Shown one piece after another: positions 33,851 through 43,210 of a stretch of DNA of 64,000 nucleotides (position 1 is the first letter of the stretch; each line of letters begins with the position of its first letter). Location of the stretch: assembly GCA_017474455.1 (NCBI GenBank), contig JAFVHP010000037.1, forward strand, positions 124,001-188,000, read 5' to 3'. The stretch comes from Lachnospiraceae bacterium. GTDB lineage: Bacteria; Bacillota; Clostridia; Lachnospirales; Lachnospiraceae. The notes under the pieces were generated by a model. The model was not told the origin of the DNA, did no database searches, and saw only the letters and a list, made by a program, of their open reading frames with translations. Position numbers and translations under genes: made by a program.

Positions 33851-34915
33851 ATGTGGTACAGGGAACTTCTGTCCTGGTACGGGGAAAATAAAAGAGATCT
33901 GCCCTGGCGCAGTGAAAGGCCTGATCCCTATCATGTCTGGGTGTCGGAGATCATGCTGCAGCAGACAAGGGTCGAAGCGGTAAAGGATCACTACCGCAGG
34001 TTCATAAAAGCATTTCCGGATGTACGGGCACTTGCCGGAGCGGATACGGATGCTGTCCTGAAATACTGGGAAGGTCTGGGTTATTACAGCAGGGCGCGGA
34101 ATCTGAAGGCCGGCGCGGGCCAGGTCATGGAAGAGTACGGGGGACAGATCCCGAACAGCGCGGCGGAACTTAAAAAGATAAAAGGTATCGGAGAGTATAC
34201 AGCCTGTGCCATAGCTTCGATCGCCTTCGGGGAAAAATGCGCGGCAATCGACGGGAACCTTCTTAGGATCTTTGCACGGCTGACAGCATATAAGGAGAAT
34301 ATAAGGACACAGAAGGCCAGACAGGAGGCGGAAAGGTATTTCCTTGGCCAGATGCCGGAAAACGGCCTTCCGGGTGTCTATGGGGACATGAACCAGGCAC
34401 TGATGGACCTGGGGGCGGAAATATGCGTGCCGGTAAGGCAGGAGAACGGGCCGGACTGCGGCCGCTGCCCGCTGGCCGGCAGCTGCAGGGCATATGGGAC
34501 GGGAACGGAGAGGAGCCTGCCCGTCATACCGGAAAAGAAAAGCCGCAGGATACAGGAACTGACAGTTTTTGTGATCCGGGACAATGACAGGTTCGTACTC
34601 CGGCAAAGGCCCGGAAAGGGTCTGCTGGCAGGGCTGTATGAGTTCCCGAATGTTGAAGGTTTTGCGGACAGGAAAGAAGCGCTTCACTGCATCGAAGAGC
34701 TTGGCTTTTCACCGGTCCGGATCATGGAACTGCCGGAGGCGGTGCATCAGTTTACACATGTGGAATGGCGGATGAAGGGCTATGCCGTCTGGGTGGATGA
34801 TCTATCTCCTGCCAAAGCCGGAGAGAACGGCTGCTTTGCGGCCACAGCCGGGGAAATAAGCGAAAAGTATTCCATTCCTTCGGCTTTCGGGGCATACCGC
34901 CCTTCCACCTGGTGA
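33851..34915 (+). CDS. mutY: A/G-specific adenine DNA glycosylase
   Basis: The 354-residue enzyme removes adenine mispaired with 8-oxoguanine. The N-terminal HhH-GPD domain includes the catalytic Glu in VSEIMLQQTRV, IKGIGEYTACAI and the AIDGNLLRIFAR motif with its Asp. The iron-sulfur cysteines are C192, C203, C206 and C212, spaced C-x10-C-x2-C-x5-C; the usual first spacing is six, so a four-residue insertion is present. The C-terminal NUDIX-like domain (about 235-350) recognises 8-oxoG. An OGG-type glycosylase at 61347 complements it. Confidence 0.93.
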   Translation: MWYRELLSWYGENKRDLPWRSERPDPYHVWVSEIMLQQTRVEAVKDHYRRFIKAFPDVRALAGADTDAVLKYWEGLGYYSRARNLKAGAGQVMEEYGGQIPNSAAELKKIKGIGEYTACAIASIAFGEKCAAIDGNLLRIFARLTAYKENIRTQKARQEAERYFLGQMPENGLPGVYGDMNQALMDLGAEICVPVRQENGPDCGRCPLAGSCRAYGTGTERSLPVIPEKKSRRIQELTVFVIRDNDRFVLRQRPGKGLLAGLYEFPNVEGFADRKEALHCIEELGFSPVRIMELPEAVHQFTHVEWRMKGYAVWVDDLSPAKAGENGCFAATAGEISEKYSIPSAFGAYRPSTW

Positions 34916-34996
34916 TTTGTTTTGTTATAATCACACAAATGTGGCAGAATATAGATAGTGTTTTCAGGGGGAAAACTATCTGAGGGGGGCTTGATT

Positions 34997-36487
34997 ATGA
35001 AAAGAAGCAGCGGAATTTTGATGCCGGTTTTCTCATTGCCGTCGCCGTACGGGATCGGCACTGTCGGAAAAGCGGCGTACGACTTCGTGGATTTTCTCCA
35101 TGATGCGGGGCAGACCTGGTGGCAGATACTGCCAGTAGGTCCGACCAGCTACGGCGATTCGCCATATCAGAGTCCTTCGGCTTATGCAGGCAACCCGTAC
35201 TTCATAGACCTGGATCTTCTGGCGGAGGACGGCCTCCTGACAAAGAAGGAGATCAATGCCGTGTCCTTCGGAGATGATCCGGAGCATGCGGATTACGGCC
35301 TCTTATACGAGAACAGGCTTCCGCTTTTAAAGAAAGCCATGGAGCGCGGCTGGGACGGCGCCGCGGAAGAGATCGGCGAATTCCGCCGGGCAAATGCCTT
35401 CTGGCTGGAAGACTATGCTGTATTTATGGCTATCAAGCGTGCCAACAAGATGCAGTCCTGGCTGGAATGGGAAGATGAAGGCCTGCGTATGCACAGGCAG
35501 GATGCCATCGACCGGGTCAGGCCGGAACTGGAAGAGGATATCAGGCTTTTCATATTTGCGCAGTACCTTTTCTTTAAACAGTGGGCAAAACTCCGCGAGT
35601 ACGCGCATGAAAAGGGCATAATGATCATGGGCGACATGGCCCTTTATGTCGCGCTCGATTCGGCGGATGTCTGGTCGTCGCCCGAGAACTTCCTGCTGGA
35701 TGAAAAGAATGTACCTGTCGACGTGGCGGGTGTGCCGCCGGATTATTTCACTGCCGACGGCCAGCTCTGGGGGAATCCCCTGTACAATTACGGCCGCATG
35801 GAACAGGACGGTTACGGGTGGTGGATCCGCATGATCGGCGGAGCCGCGCAGCTTTACGACGCGATCCGGATCGATCATTTCAGAGGCCTGGCCAATTACT
35901 GGGCCGTACCTTACGGCGAAGCTACTGCCAAAAACGGCAGATGGGTCCAGGGCCCGGGCATGCGCCTGGTCTCGGCGCTGAAAGGCTGGTTTACGGATGT
36001 ACAGTTCATCGCGGAAGACCTCGGCTTCGCTACGCCTGAAGTAGCACAGCTTTTGAACGAATCCGGCTTCCCCGGAATGAAAGTTCTGGAGTTTGCCTTT
36101 GATTCCAAGGAAGAGAGCAATTACCTGCCTCACACATATCAGCGGAACTGCATCTGTTATACGGGGACGCATGACAACGATACTGTTGTGGGATGGCAGA
36201 AGACAGCGGATAAAAACGACCTGAAGAAGGCAAAAGCCTATCTCGGCATCAACGACAGCGAAGGTTTTGTCAGGGGAATGATCCGGGGCGGGATGGAGAG
36301 CGTTGCCGACCTGTTCATAGCCCAGATGCAGGACTACCTGGAACTTGGTGCCGAAGCAAGGATTAACACGCCGGGCGCCGCGAGCGGCAACTGGACCTGG
36401 AGGATGCTGCCCGGCAAGGCAGACAAAAAGCTGGCAAAAGAAATATACGCAATGACGGAAATCTTCGGCAGGCTGAACAGAGTTTGA
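34997..36487 (+). CDS. malQ: 4-alpha-glucanotransferase (GH77)
   Basis: The 496-residue amylomaltase transfers maltooligosaccharide units in starch/maltose use. Motifs: SGILMPVFSLPSPYGIG, QILPVGPTSYGDSPYQS, GVPPDYFTADGQLWGNPLY, IRIDHFRGL (nucleophile Asp), FIAEDLG (acid/base Glu) and YTGTHDNDTVVGW. ATG 34997 follows GAGGGGGG; an upstream GTG at 34958 in frame has no such site. A small hairpin (GATAG/CTATC, 34952-34980) lies before the ribosome site. It stands apart from the ABC transporter genes. Confidence 0.96.
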   Translation: MKRSSGILMPVFSLPSPYGIGTVGKAAYDFVDFLHDAGQTWWQILPVGPTSYGDSPYQSPSAYAGNPYFIDLDLLAEDGLLTKKEINAVSFGDDPEHADYGLLYENRLPLLKKAMERGWDGAAEEIGEFRRANAFWLEDYAVFMAIKRANKMQSWLEWEDEGLRMHRQDAIDRVRPELEEDIRLFIFAQYLFFKQWAKLREYAHEKGIMIMGDMALYVALDSADVWSSPENFLLDEKNVPVDVAGVPPDYFTADGQLWGNPLYNYGRMEQDGYGWWIRMIGGAAQLYDAIRIDHFRGLANYWAVPYGEATAKNGRWVQGPGMRLVSALKGWFTDVQFIAEDLGFATPEVAQLLNESGFPGMKVLEFAFDSKEESNYLPHTYQRNCICYTGTHDNDTVVGWQKTADKNDLKKAKAYLGINDSEGFVRGMIRGGMESVADLFIAQMQDYLELGAEARINTPGAASGNWTWRMLPGKADKKLAKEIYAMTEIFGRLNRV

Positions 36488-36558
36488 CTATCTGAAGCAT
36501 AAGTTCTAGAATAAAGTGTTTTGCAGTGTGAGTTTTGAATTTATACGTTCGGGTTTTG

Positions 36559-37245
36559 ATGGATATTAATAAACAGCCGGATCAGAAGATCGGTTTTTCG
36601 TTATATTTTAAGAAGCTGCTGTTCCCCGTGTGCGCGGAGCTGCTTTTCATCCTGTCCTATATCCTGTGGCCGGAGAAGGTGCTCTATTTCAACACGGTCT
36701 TCAGCATTATTATCGTTATTTATTTCAGGAAACTGTTTTCATTCCGCAAGTGGGCAGGCTTTTTCCGGCTCCGCCAGTTCTGGATCGCTGTCGGCATAAC
36801 GGCAGTCCTGACCTATCTTCTCCACAAATTGACGGAACTTGTGTCGTTCCGGGAGCTCATCGGTATCCCGGAAGGCAGTATCTCAACGATGATACCCAGC
36901 AGCACAACACTTGTGGGATCTTTGTTCAATATGCTGCTGTATACTCTGATCACGGTCATCCTGCCGCCGTTTGTCGAAACTCTTTTCTACAGGCGCGCGA
37001 TGATCAGGTTCGAAACAAAATGGCTGGTCTATATAACCGCGGCAGCAGGCATGATACTCTGTTCGCTCAACTACGCGCTCGGCCTGCCGGGGATCGTGGA
37101 GGGCGTTTTTGTATCACTTCCCCTGACCGTGGTATTCCTTCTGACACGCAATATTTACATACCGATCACAGCCCAGCTGATCGTCGGCCTGGCCCGCTTT
37201 ACCTATCCGATCGTCTATGACATAGCGAGGATCATAACCCGATGA
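36559..37245 (+). CDS. CPBP-like integral membrane protein, probably catalytically degenerate
   Basis: The roughly 228-residue protein has six or more hydrophobic segments. A VETLFYRRAM segment resembles motif 1 of CPBP (Rce1/Abi) intramembrane proteases, with only one of the paired Glu. The later His-containing motifs are not seen: the matching regions read LCSLNYAL and ITAQLIVGLAR. It may be an inactive relative or another small membrane protein. ATG 36559 is chosen over a TTG at 36535, although neither has a strong ribosome site. Confidence 0.5.
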   Translation: MDINKQPDQKIGFSLYFKKLLFPVCAELLFILSYILWPEKVLYFNTVFSIIIVIYFRKLFSFRKWAGFFRLRQFWIAVGITAVLTYLLHKLTELVSFRELIGIPEGSISTMIPSSTTLVGSLFNMLLYTLITVILPPFVETLFYRRAMIRFETKWLVYITAAAGMILCSLNYALGLPGIVEGVFVSLPLTVVFLLTRNIYIPITAQLIVGLARFTYPIVYDIARIITR

Positions 37246-37307
37246 TCTGAAGCTGCCGTGACCGGCCAGATCACTTAAGACTTGAAAACCGGATCAAAGG
37301 AGCGGCA

Positions 37308-38087
37308 ATGGCAGAACGGGGTTACGCCGTTATCACAGGAGCAAGCTCCGGAATAGGCGCTGAATTTGCCAGAGCGTATGGAAAACAGGGCTTTGGCCTG
37401 ATCCTTTGCGCCAGGAGGAAGGTCGTTCCGGACGGTATTCCGGAGGGGACCGACATCCGTTATGTATGCGCGGATCTTTCCGGAAAAGAGGGCTGCACGG
37501 CCCTTATGGATGAAGTCCGGAAGGCTGCCGGTTCCGGCTGCAGCGTGGAAGTGTTTGTCAACTGCGCGGGTTTCGGCCTTGCGGGCGCGTTTTCCGATAC
37601 GGACGCGGACCGCGAGCTGGAAATGATCGATCTCAATGTAAAAGCTGTTCATTTCCTGATGAAGGAAATGCTGGCCATATTCCGTGCCCGGGGAAGGGGT
37701 ACGATCCTGAATGTGGCTTCCAGCGCCGGGCTTTTTCCCGGCGGTCCCTATTTTTCCACGTATTATGCGACCAAATCATATGTTTGTGCGCTGACGAAAG
37801 CCGTTGCCCAGGAACTGAAAGAAGAAAAAAGCGGCGTCTATACCGCCTGTCTCTGTCCCGGGCCTGTGGATACCGGATTCAATGAAACTGCCGGAGTCCG
37901 TTTTGCCCTGCGGGGGATAAGCGCGCAAGAGTGCGTATCCTATGCACTGCGGCAGATGGATAGAAAAAAGACAGTGATCATACCGGGCCTGTCCATCAGG
38001 GCAGCCGTGTTTTTTGCAAGATTTGTACCAGACAGGTACCTGATGCCTGTCATAGCCCGTCAGCAGAAAAGAAAGAGTGGAAGATAA
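37308..38087 (+). CDS. Short-chain dehydrogenase/reductase
   Basis: The 259-residue classical SDR starts with the nucleotide-binding motif VITGASSGIGAEFA. It has NCAGFGL (NNAG-type motif), catalytic Ser in NVASSAGLFPGGPYF and YYATKSY with Tyr and Lys. Length and layout match the YqjQ/DltE-type group, which lacks an assigned substrate. It precedes the MoxR gene by three bases, so it may be co-transcribed with the MoxR-DUF58-transglutaminase set, although no functional link is known. Confidence 0.9.
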   Translation: MAERGYAVITGASSGIGAEFARAYGKQGFGLILCARRKVVPDGIPEGTDIRYVCADLSGKEGCTALMDEVRKAAGSGCSVEVFVNCAGFGLAGAFSDTDADRELEMIDLNVKAVHFLMKEMLAIFRARGRGTILNVASSAGLFPGGPYFSTYYATKSYVCALTKAVAQELKEEKSGVYTACLCPGPVDTGFNETAGVRFALRGISAQECVSYALRQMDRKKTVIIPGLSIRAAVFFARFVPDRYLMPVIARQQKRKSGR

Positions 38088-38090
38088 GCC

Positions 38091-39056
38091 ATGGAAAACG
38101 AAAGAACAGGTCTGAACCAGGATATTTATGACAGGATCGCGAGGCTCAAGGATAATATATCCTCCGTCGTTGTCGGCGCGGGACCGGCCATCAATCATAT
38201 GATCACGGCACTGATCGCCGGAGGGCACGTCCTGCTCGAAGATGTGCCGGGCGTGGGCAAGACAACGCTTGCCAGGTCCCTTGCGGCATCGCTGACCGCC
38301 AGATTCTCAAGGATCCAGTTCACACCGGATACCCTGCCCGGGGACGTCACAGGCATGTCCGTATATAACATGAAAACGGGCGAATTTGAAGTGCGCAAAG
38401 GCCCGGTCTTCGCCAATATCGTCCTGGCGGATGAGATCAACCGGACGTCTCCCAAGACGCAGTCGGCGCTGCTGGAAGTCATGCAGGAAAGGCAGGTCAC
38501 GATCGACGGCGTGACATATTCTGTGGAAGAGCCTTTCATGGTGATCGCGACCGAAAACCCCATGGATTTCTCCGGGACATTCCCGCTGCCGGAAGCGCAG
38601 CTGGACAGATTTATGATGAAGCTTTCCGTCGGATACCCGGACAATGACGATACCATGCTGCTGGCAAAACGGTACCTGAACGGGCAGCTGGAAAAAGAAC
38701 TTTCCCCAGTACTGAATGAGGAAGACGTCATGATGCTGCGGCAGAAGGCGCTGCAGGTCAAGGTCGCCGACAGTATTATCGAATACACATCGGCTATCAT
38801 TGCAGGTACAAGGATAAACAGGGAACTCAGGTTCGGCGCATCCCCCAGGGCCATGCTGGACATGCTGGCCGCCATCCGCGCAAGGGCGCTTACTCTCGGC
38901 AGGGATTACTGCATACCGGAAGATGTCGTGACGATGGCCAGGGTGGTGATCCCCCACAGGCTGCAGATCACGACGGAAGCCGCAATGAACAGGTATGATG
39001 CCGTCTCTATCCTGGAATCGGTCGTGAAAGGCGTCAGTATACCCTCAAGTTTATGA
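38091..39056 (+). CDS. MoxR-family AAA+ ATPase
   Basis: The 321-residue chaperone-like ATPase has Walker A in DVPGVGKTTLARS, Walker B in VLADEINRTSPKTQSALLEVMQE, the sensor region ATENPMDFSGTFPLPEAQLDRF and a C-terminal lid domain. MoxR proteins help mature or activate partner complexes. Here the partners are likely the DUF58 and transglutaminase-like proteins encoded directly downstream, the standard three-gene arrangement. The stop overlaps the DUF58 start by four bases. Confidence 0.95.
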   Translation: MENERTGLNQDIYDRIARLKDNISSVVVGAGPAINHMITALIAGGHVLLEDVPGVGKTTLARSLAASLTARFSRIQFTPDTLPGDVTGMSVYNMKTGEFEVRKGPVFANIVLADEINRTSPKTQSALLEVMQERQVTIDGVTYSVEEPFMVIATENPMDFSGTFPLPEAQLDRFMMKLSVGYPDNDDTMLLAKRYLNGQLEKELSPVLNEEDVMMLRQKALQVKVADSIIEYTSAIIAGTRINRELRFGASPRAMLDMLAAIRARALTLGRDYCIPEDVVTMARVVIPHRLQITTEAAMNRYDAVSILESVVKGVSIPSSL

Positions 39057-40081
39057 TAAACAAGCTCCGTCTCGCCATTTACCTGGCGGCCCTTGCCGGC
39101 TGTGTCGTCTGGATCAGCTTTACCGGGGGAGCCGCTGCCTATATGACTTTCTTTGCTGTGCTGTTCTATCTGCCCGCAGCCTGCCTTTACGCGCTCTATT
39201 CTTCACTGACGCTGCATATCTGGCAGGGCCTTCCGGAACATAAAGTGACGAAACAGGAAGAGGAAACATTCAGGATCATCCTCGAGAATACAGGTTTCCT
39301 GCCGGTGAATGCCATGAAACTGGTCTGGGAAGAGGATCTGTGCAAAAGGAACGGGATCCCTTCGGAGACAGTGTATTATCTGCGGGGGGGGGAAAGGATG
39401 GAATTATCCTGCAGTATGACGTGCCTGTATGCCGGCACCTACCCTGTGGGCGCGAAAAACTTCCTGCTGCCGGATGCTTTCGGGATCCTGAAGCTGAAAT
39501 TCAGGGTCATGCATGAATTTAGAGCGATCGTCAGGCCCAGGATCACGAACGCGGCAGATGAGAGACTTTCCCTGGAGGACAGGCTCAGTACCTTTTCGCT
39601 GTCGGATCCGGTCAACAAGGACGATATTCTCGGCAACGACATCCGTATGTACATCCCGGGAGATCCCATGCGCCAGATCCACTGGAAGAATACTGCCAGG
39701 TCGGGCGAACTGATGGTGAGGCTGCCGAAGGAAAAGGAGATCAGGCTGATCAACGTGATCCTTGTCCCTGAGCGGCCGCCATATGAATTTGACGGCATCT
39801 TAAGACGCGACCGTTTCCTGGAGTTTGCCGTATCGGCCGCGGCCTGGTTCGGCAGGCAGTCCAAGGCATGCATGTTTATCTATCCCCATGCCACGGTCCG
39901 CCATGAGCTGGTCGATGACATGCCGTCGTTCTACAGGTTTTATGAAGATCTTTCCGACGGGATCTATTTCGGCAGGGAAGAAGACCAGGAAAACGGCGGG
40001 GCGGCAATGATAGAAGAGACCAGGAGATCGTTTGACGAACGCAGCACAGCCCTGCTTATCTTCAGGGAAAGCGAGTTCTGA
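39053..40081 (+). CDS. DUF58 protein (MoxR-associated, von Willebrand-like)
   Basis: The 342-residue protein begins with two membrane segments (about residues 4-45). A DUF58 domain follows, with the hallmark DDILGNDIRMYIPGDPMRQIHWKNTARSGELMV. It starts within the MoxR gene by a four-base overlap. Known DUF58 proteins work with MoxR ATPases and a transglutaminase-like membrane protein, both present here. The exact process is unknown. Confidence 0.92.
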   Translation: MINKLRLAIYLAALAGCVVWISFTGGAAAYMTFFAVLFYLPAACLYALYSSLTLHIWQGLPEHKVTKQEEETFRIILENTGFLPVNAMKLVWEEDLCKRNGIPSETVYYLRGGERMELSCSMTCLYAGTYPVGAKNFLLPDAFGILKLKFRVMHEFRAIVRPRITNAADERLSLEDRLSTFSLSDPVNKDDILGNDIRMYIPGDPMRQIHWKNTARSGELMVRLPKEKEIRLINVILVPERPPYEFDGILRRDRFLEFAVSAAAWFGRQSKACMFIYPHATVRHELVDDMPSFYRFYEDLSDGIYFGREEDQENGGAAMIEETRRSFDERSTALLIFRESEF

Positions 40082-40096
40082 CAAGAGGCGCGGAAA

Positions 40097-42547
40097 ATGC
40101 AGGATGTGATGGAAAAGCTCGGCTTTTTGAAATTCCAGATGAGGGAATGGGGCAGTATCTACCGCTTTATCCTGCTCTGCTGCTTTGTCATGGTCTTTTC
40201 CTGCTTCTGGCCGGATGTCTTCAATCTTCCCTTCGTATTACTGTTCGGCGCTTTTTTTGAACTTATCCAGTATATCGGCAAAAGGGCCGGCAGGGACGCG
40301 TTGTTTACAGGCGTTATCGCGCCGACAGCCGCATTTCTGGTACTGATCTTAAGGCACAATGACATCGGCAGGGATGTCCTTAGTGCGGTACTGTTCTGGT
40401 ATGCCGCCTATGCGGTGATGCTGGGCAGGTATCTTATCAAGGCGGTACTTGCCGTCCTGGTATTCTTTTGTCTGTATTATCTGAAAGCAGCCGATATCAC
40501 AAGACCGATGGCTGCCGTCTTCCTCATTGCCCTTTTGACGGAGCTTTCAGATCTTTTTGCCCGTGAGGGGCCGGAGAGTACCAGTACCGGAGCCGGGCGG
40601 TCATCCGGCTGTGCCGATACGTATGAAAGGCCGAAAAAGGGCGGCATCATCAGGATCTGGCTTCCTTTCTTCACGATCTACGTTTTCCTGGTCGCGCTTC
40701 TGCCTGTTTCCGCGAAGCCGTTTGACTGGAGCTTTGTATATCAGCTTACAAGGGATATCAGGGAACAGGCGTCCAACGCAGCTGCGGATCTGGAATACTT
40801 TTTCCAGCGGCTCGGCTTCCGAGGGGGCTATGTCAGCGGATATAACGGCCTGGGGAACCGTTCCGCTTCACTTGCGGCCAGTGACAGAAAAGAGCTTTTC
40901 ATATCAGACAGGATCCCCTACGCGCTTTATCTGGACGGCGTTTCCTATGTCACTTTCGGTGAAGACGGCAGATGGACAGGCCGGAGCGCAATTTCGGAAT
41001 ATGACAGCGGGTGGCTCGCGCTGTATCTGAACGCGCTCCGCAGGGAAGGCATCACCAGGGAAGAAGCCCGGTGCTTTTCCGAGATCTATGAAAGAACGAT
41101 CATTTACGGCCAGATGAGGACGAGGGACCTCATGCACCCCCTCAATACGATGATCCTGGGAGACAGCGCACAAAAAGAGCTCGAGGCAGGCAGTGGATTC
41201 CAGCTCAGGAAGTCCAAAAAGAGAGGCTTTGTTTATGATGTGACGCTGATGGAACTGGATACGGTCAGCCCGTACCTTCTGCGTGTTTTCCGGAACAGGA
41301 GCGGAACGGCTCTTGACGAATACGCCACATACTCCGAGATCAGCGCCTATATGAATGAAGTATACAAAAAGCCCTTCAACCGGTACCTTTCCCTGACCGA
41401 ATACATGAACTGCATCGAAGGCTTTTCCAACATGGATCTTACGCCGTACCTGGACACCTCGGGTACGACGGAAAGGATGAGGGAACTGGCCCTTTCGCTC
41501 ACGGAAGAAAGGGAAAGTGATTTTGACAAGTGTATGGCGATAGAAGCCTACCTCAGGCAGTACCGGTACTCGACACAGCCGCCGGAAGTGCCGGAGGGCG
41601 AAAACTGGCTGGACTATTTCCTGTTTGAAGCCGGGGAAGGCTACTGTGTGCATTATGCCAGCGCAATGGTCGAGCTGTGCAGGCTTGCCGGCATACCCGC
41701 CAGGTATACGGAAGGGTATGTCTGCCGATTTAATGAGAAGCCGGAGGCGGGAGACGCGAAAGGCTATCCTGTCAGGGGATCGGAAGCCCATGCATGGCCG
41801 GAAGCCTGGATCGACGGCTTCGGCTTTGTGAAATTCGAACCCACGGCGGGTATGCCCAACGCTGCGGAACGGGCCTGGGGGAAACTGACCAGGGCGGATC
41901 TGGGCGTTGCGGACGGCGAAGGCACTGTCGCCGCGCTGGAACCCTATGCTATGCCTGAGCCGGATATCGAGTTCGCCGGATATGAAGAACCGGCGTCGGA
42001 AGAGGAAGAAGACAAGGCAGCCGCGGTCCTGGAAGCAGTCAGAAGATGGATCCTGATCCTTCTCCTCCTTATCCTGGTGATCATCGTTTATCTCCTGATG
42101 ATGCTTGCCTTCCGCAGGATCTGGCTGAACCAGAGGTACAGACGGGCCGGCCTGATGGAGCGGATGATGATGGAGCAGAAGGATGCCAGGTGGCTCATTT
42201 TAGAGCTGACCGGGCACAAAGCGGCCGAAAAGGGCCGCGGTGACAACGAGACCATGCTGGAGACCGCCGCAAGGCTGGCAGAAGCTGAGGATAATATCGA
42301 TGCCAGAAACCTGTATGAGCAGGCGGTAAAGAGTGTTTACGTTTGGTACGCGTACAGTTACGGGGATCATGAGCCCGACGGGGAAGATCTGCGGGATAAC
42401 GCGGAATTTGGAAAAGCGCTCTATACGGTCTATCTGGAAAAAGCCGGCAGCTCATTTATCAGGGGCCTGGCCCTGCGGCTCAGGGCGATGTGGCAGCTGT
42501 TCTCCGTCTATACGCGTGACAGGGCAGGCGTGAAAAACAGAGCCTGA
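40097..42547 (+). CDS. Transglutaminase-like (TgpA-type) membrane protein
   Basis: The 816-residue protein has about six N-terminal membrane segments, a large outside region, a transglutaminase-core domain and another membrane segment near residue 650-670 with a cytoplasmic tail (DUF4129-like). The catalytic Cys is C517 (GYCVHYASAMVELCRLAGIPARY), and His is H565 (SEAHAWPEAWI). The third residue is E581 (FEPTAG) where Asp is usual. It completes the MoxR-DUF58-TGc set. The enzyme probably cleaves or cross-links cell-surface proteins, but its substrate is unknown. Confidence 0.9.
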   Translation: MQDVMEKLGFLKFQMREWGSIYRFILLCCFVMVFSCFWPDVFNLPFVLLFGAFFELIQYIGKRAGRDALFTGVIAPTAAFLVLILRHNDIGRDVLSAVLFWYAAYAVMLGRYLIKAVLAVLVFFCLYYLKAADITRPMAAVFLIALLTELSDLFAREGPESTSTGAGRSSGCADTYERPKKGGIIRIWLPFFTIYVFLVALLPVSAKPFDWSFVYQLTRDIREQASNAAADLEYFFQRLGFRGGYVSGYNGLGNRSASLAASDRKELFISDRIPYALYLDGVSYVTFGEDGRWTGRSAISEYDSGWLALYLNALRREGITREEARCFSEIYERTIIYGQMRTRDLMHPLNTMILGDSAQKELEAGSGFQLRKSKKRGFVYDVTLMELDTVSPYLLRVFRNRSGTALDEYATYSEISAYMNEVYKKPFNRYLSLTEYMNCIEGFSNMDLTPYLDTSGTTERMRELALSLTEERESDFDKCMAIEAYLRQYRYSTQPPEVPEGENWLDYFLFEAGEGYCVHYASAMVELCRLAGIPARYTEGYVCRFNEKPEAGDAKGYPVRGSEAHAWPEAWIDGFGFVKFEPTAGMPNAAERAWGKLTRADLGVADGEGTVAALEPYAMPEPDIEFAGYEEPASEEEEDKAAAVLEAVRRWILILLLLILVIIVYLLMMLAFRRIWLNQRYRRAGLMERMMMEQKDARWLILELTGHKAAEKGRGDNETMLETAARLAEAEDNIDARNLYEQAVKSVYVWYAYSYGDHEPDGEDLRDNAEFGKALYTVYLEKAGSSFIRGLALRLRAMWQLFSVYTRDRAGVKNRA

Positions 42548-42564
42548 AAACATCCGGGTCCTTC

Positions 42565-42592
42565 TTGTAAATTCACCGGACGACCTTATAAT
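42565..42592 (+). promoter_or_regulatory. Promoter of xpt
   Basis: TTGTAA (42565-42570), a 16-base spacer and a perfect TATAAT (42587-42592). The leader would be only about 35 bases, so there is no room for a purine riboswitch, which often precedes this gene in Firmicutes. Confidence 0.65.
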
Positions 42593-42632
42593 CAGACTAT
42601 AAGAGCCATTTATCTTTATGGGAGGGATGCGG

Positions 42633-43208
42633 ATGAATTTTCTGGAAGAGAGGATCTTAAAGGACGGCCAGGTACGGCCCGGAAATGTGGTCAAAGTCGA
42701 CAGCTTTCTCAACCACCAGCTGGACGTAGGCCTTCTGGATGAGGTCGGAAAAGCCTTTTATGAGAAGTTCAAAGATGCCGGGATCACTAAAATAGTAACA
42801 GTGGAAGCGTCCGGTATAGCTATCGCCGTGCCGACGGCAAGATATTTCGGCGTACCGGTACTGTTTGCCAAAAAGGCAAAGAGCAAAAACCTTGACGGCG
42901 ACCTTTATACGGCAAAAGTCATGTCTTTCACCTATGGACAGGAGTATACCGTCACTCTTTCGAAAAAATACCTTAACAGCAGTGATACGGTACTGCTGGT
43001 GGATGATTTCCTGGCGGTGGGCAAAGCGCTGCAGGGACTGATATCCATCTGCGACCAGGCCGGCGCAAAGGTCGGCGGCATCGGGATCGCCATCGAGAAA
43101 AGCTTCCAGGAAGGCGGGAAGCTCCTGCGTGAAGCGGGATATCCTCTATACAGCCTGGCCAGGATCGCTTCGATCGACGACGGAAAGATAAGCTTCGTAC
43201 AGGAGTAA
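42633..43208 (+). CDS. xpt: Xanthine phosphoribosyltransferase
   Basis: The 191-residue enzyme converts xanthine and PRPP to XMP in purine salvage. The N-terminus reads FLEERILKDGQVRPGNV and VDSFLNHQLD, the standard Xpt opening. The PRPP loop is VLLVDDFLAVGKA. ATG 42633 follows GGGAGGGATGCGG; two in-frame ATGs upstream, at 42618 and 42627, overlap that site. Three bases after its stop begins a lipoprotein phosphoesterase gene. Confidence 0.95.
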   Translation: MNFLEERILKDGQVRPGNVVKVDSFLNHQLDVGLLDEVGKAFYEKFKDAGITKIVTVEASGIAIAVPTARYFGVPVLFAKKAKSKNLDGDLYTAKVMSFTYGQEYTVTLSKKYLNSSDTVLLVDDFLAVGKALQGLISICDQAGAKVGGIGIAIEKSFQEGGKLLREAGYPLYSLARIASIDDGKISFVQE

Positions 43209-43210
43209 TG

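Noticed and set aside
32492..34687. A 731-codon minus-strand open frame including the region antisense to mutY
   Set aside because: Only the part from ATG 33724 has family-like sequence and a ribosome site; the rest is a shadow of mutY.
42548..42632. Purine riboswitch before xpt
   Set aside because: The promoter leaves a leader of only about 35 bases, too short for the aptamer, and no core sequence is present.
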